Positions 62,742 through 64,000 of a DNA stretch of 64,000 nucleotides are shown piece after piece. A model generated the notes under the pieces. That model was given only the letters and a program-made list of their open reading frames with translations, was not told the origin of the DNA and searched no databases. Source of the DNA: Streptococcus gordonii (lineage in GTDB: Bacteria > Bacillota > Bacilli > Lactobacillales > Streptococcaceae); NCBI RefSeq assembly GCF_001553855.1, contig NZ_LQWV01000039.1:45340-109339 (forward strand). Reading direction: 5' to 3'. The translations under genes were made by a program, and so were the position numbers. How positions within the stretch are numbered: position 1 is the stretch's first letter; every line of letters begins with the position of its first letter.

Positions 62742-63968
62742 ATGAAATATCCTAATCTTTTAGAGCGTTTCCTGACATATGTCAAGGTCAACACGCGCTC
62801 AGACGAGACATCTACTACTACACCCAGTACCCAGAGTCAGGTGGACTTTGCCAAAAATGTCCTCATTCCTGAAATGAAGCGGGTTGGCTTGGAAAATGTC
62901 TACTACCTGCCCAACGGCTTTGCGATTGGAACTCTGCCTGCCAACGACCCCAGCTTTACCCGCAAGATTGGCTTTATTTCCCACATGGATACGGCGGACT
63001 TCAACGCAGAAAACATCCAGCCACAGGTCATTGAGAATTATGATGGCGGAGTGATTCCGCTGGGGCAATCTGGCTTCAACTTAGATCCTGCGGACTTTGC
63101 CAGCCTCCATAAATACAAGGGCCAAACCTTAATTACTACTGACGGAACCACCCTTTTGGGAGCAGATGATAAGTCTGGTATTGCTGAAATCATGACTGCT
63201 ATCGAATACCTGTCTGCCCATCCAGAAATCAAGCATGGAGAAATCCGAGTGGGATTTGGCCCAGACGAAGAAATCGGCGTCGGAGCTGATAAGTTTGACG
63301 CTGAAGACTTCGATGTGGACTTTGCCTACACAGTGGACGGCGGACCACTAGGCGAGCTCCAGTACGAAACCTTTAGCGCTGCTGGAGCTGAACTGACCTT
63401 CCAAGGCCGCAATGTCCATCCAGGAACTGCCAAAGACCAAATGATCAATGCTCTCCAGCTGGCTATTGACTTCCACAACCAGCTACCAGAAGCTGATCGA
63501 CCAGAGAAGACTGAGGGCTACCAAGGCTTCTACCACCTGATGAATCTGACTGGTGCAGTCGAAGAAGCCCAAGCAAGCTACATTATCCGTGACTTTGAGA
63601 CAGATGCGTTTGAAAATCGCAAAGCTACTTTGCAGGCCATTGCTGATAAGATGAACCAAGAGCTGGGCAGCGAGCGTATCAACTTGACCCTCAAAGACCA
63701 GTATTATAATATGAAGCAGGTCATTGAAAAAGACATGACCCCTATCATTATCGCTAAGGCGGTTATGGAAAGTCTTGACATCCAGCCTATTATCGAGCCT
63801 ATCCGTGGCGGAACTGACGGCTCAAAAATTTCCTTTATGGGCATCCCGACACCGAACCTCTTTGCCGGCGGTGAGAACATGCACGGACGCTTTGAGTATG
63901 TCAGCCTAGAAACCATGGAACGCGCTGTCGATACCATTATCGGTATCGTCTCTTATCAAGAAAAATAA
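62742..63968 (+). CDS. pepT: Peptidase T (tripeptidase)
   Basis: Dizinc aminotripeptidase of the M20B family, 408 residues. The ATG at 62742 ([22 protein letters not shown]) is chosen because of GAAGAG upstream; the longer frame would include the promoter. Zinc ligands: [11 protein letters not shown] near residue 77, [15 protein letters not shown] near 137, and [11 protein letters not shown] near 172 with the catalytic Glu. [15 protein letters not shown] and [10 protein letters not shown] follow, and [24 protein letters not shown] lies near 360. It supplies amino acids from imported peptides. Confidence 0.97.
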   Translation: MKYPNLLERFLTYVKVNTRSDETSTTTPSTQSQVDFAKNVLIPEMKRVGLENVYYLPNGFAIGTLPANDPSFTRKIGFISHMDTADFNAENIQPQVIENYDGGVIPLGQSGFNLDPADFASLHKYKGQTLITTDGTTLLGADDKSGIAEIMTAIEYLSAHPEIKHGEIRVGFGPDEEIGVGADKFDAEDFDVDFAYTVDGGPLGELQYETFSAAGAELTFQGRNVHPGTAKDQMINALQLAIDFHNQLPEADRPEKTEGYQGFYHLMNLTGAVEEAQASYIIRDFETDAFENRKATLQAIADKMNQELGSERINLTLKDQYYNMKQVIEKDMTPIIIAKAVMESLDIQPIIEPIRGGTDGSKISFMGIPTPNLFAGGENMHGRFEYVSLETMERAVDTIIGIVSYQEK

Positions 63969-64000
63969 ACCTCTCTTGAACATAAAAAAACGAACAAGCT

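Overview
The window is a chromosomal segment of a low-GC streptococcus, most likely of the sanguinis/mitis groups. The grounds are: many proteins match the streptococcal forms I know almost residue for residue (ParC, ParE, MutX, IlvE, DnaG, RpoD); the tmRNA tag reads AKNNTSYALAA; and there is a secreted LPxTG 5'-nucleotidase of the S. sanguinis Nt5e type. I see no rRNA operon, CRISPR array, insertion sequence or prophage. Almost everything is housekeeping gene content with small accessory inserts.

Layout. 0-9 kb: tRNA-Gln, tRNA-Tyr, a DUF2969 gene, ilvE under a perfect CodY box, then parC and parE separated by an ANT(6)-like gene, a CPBP membrane protease gene and a lipoprotein gene. 8.6-11.4 kb: plsY and nt5e, convergent. 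11.5-20 kb: pyrimidine synthesis in three units: a five-gene unit ending in pyrC (membrane glycosyltransferase-like protein, DUF4336, ung, mutX, pyrC), pyrFE, and pyrK-pyrDB. The last two each begin with a PyrR-type attenuator. 20-23 kb: a LysR regulator and two unrecognised anchored proteins. 23-30 kb: nucleoside salvage (rpiA, deoB, punA, clc, deoD) followed by an orphan Csm6-like HEPN protein and a sirtuin. 30-35 kb: SHOCT protein, mnmE, thioredoxin-like protein, lrgAB, tRNA-Ser, ssrA. 35-39.5 kb: dnaG-rpoD-sufT, mscL, rpsU. 39.5-43.5 kb: a VTC polyphosphate-polymerase-like gene with DUF4956, next to a BlaI/BlaR1-type regulator pair. 43.6-48 kb: a Har/RclA-type flavoprotein, ferredoxin-NADP reductase and an ABC-F gene behind a leader attenuator. 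48-54 kb: heterodimeric ABC exporter, MFS transporter, asnS. 54-58 kb: a tseB-aspB-asnS order interrupted by a VOC gene and two paralogous lipoprotein genes. 58-64 kb: marR, FMN reductase, yaaA, DUF1836, hemolysin III, ferrochelatase, pepT.

The most interesting signals are these. (1) A BlaI-type repressor and an M56 protease whose sensor part is a PepSY-like region with an Asp-rich tail. TACA-N2-TGTA operators with identical promoter geometry lie before both blaI and the VTC/DUF4956 operon, which suggests an undescribed signalling module for a polyphosphate-type enzyme. (2) A stand-alone Csm6-type HEPN protein with no CARF sensor and no CRISPR locus, co-transcribed with a purine nucleoside phosphorylase and a sirtuin. 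(3) A ribosome-sensing attenuator before an ABC-F gene. (4) At least six genes whose -10 box lies exactly six bases before the start codon, predicting leaderless mRNAs.
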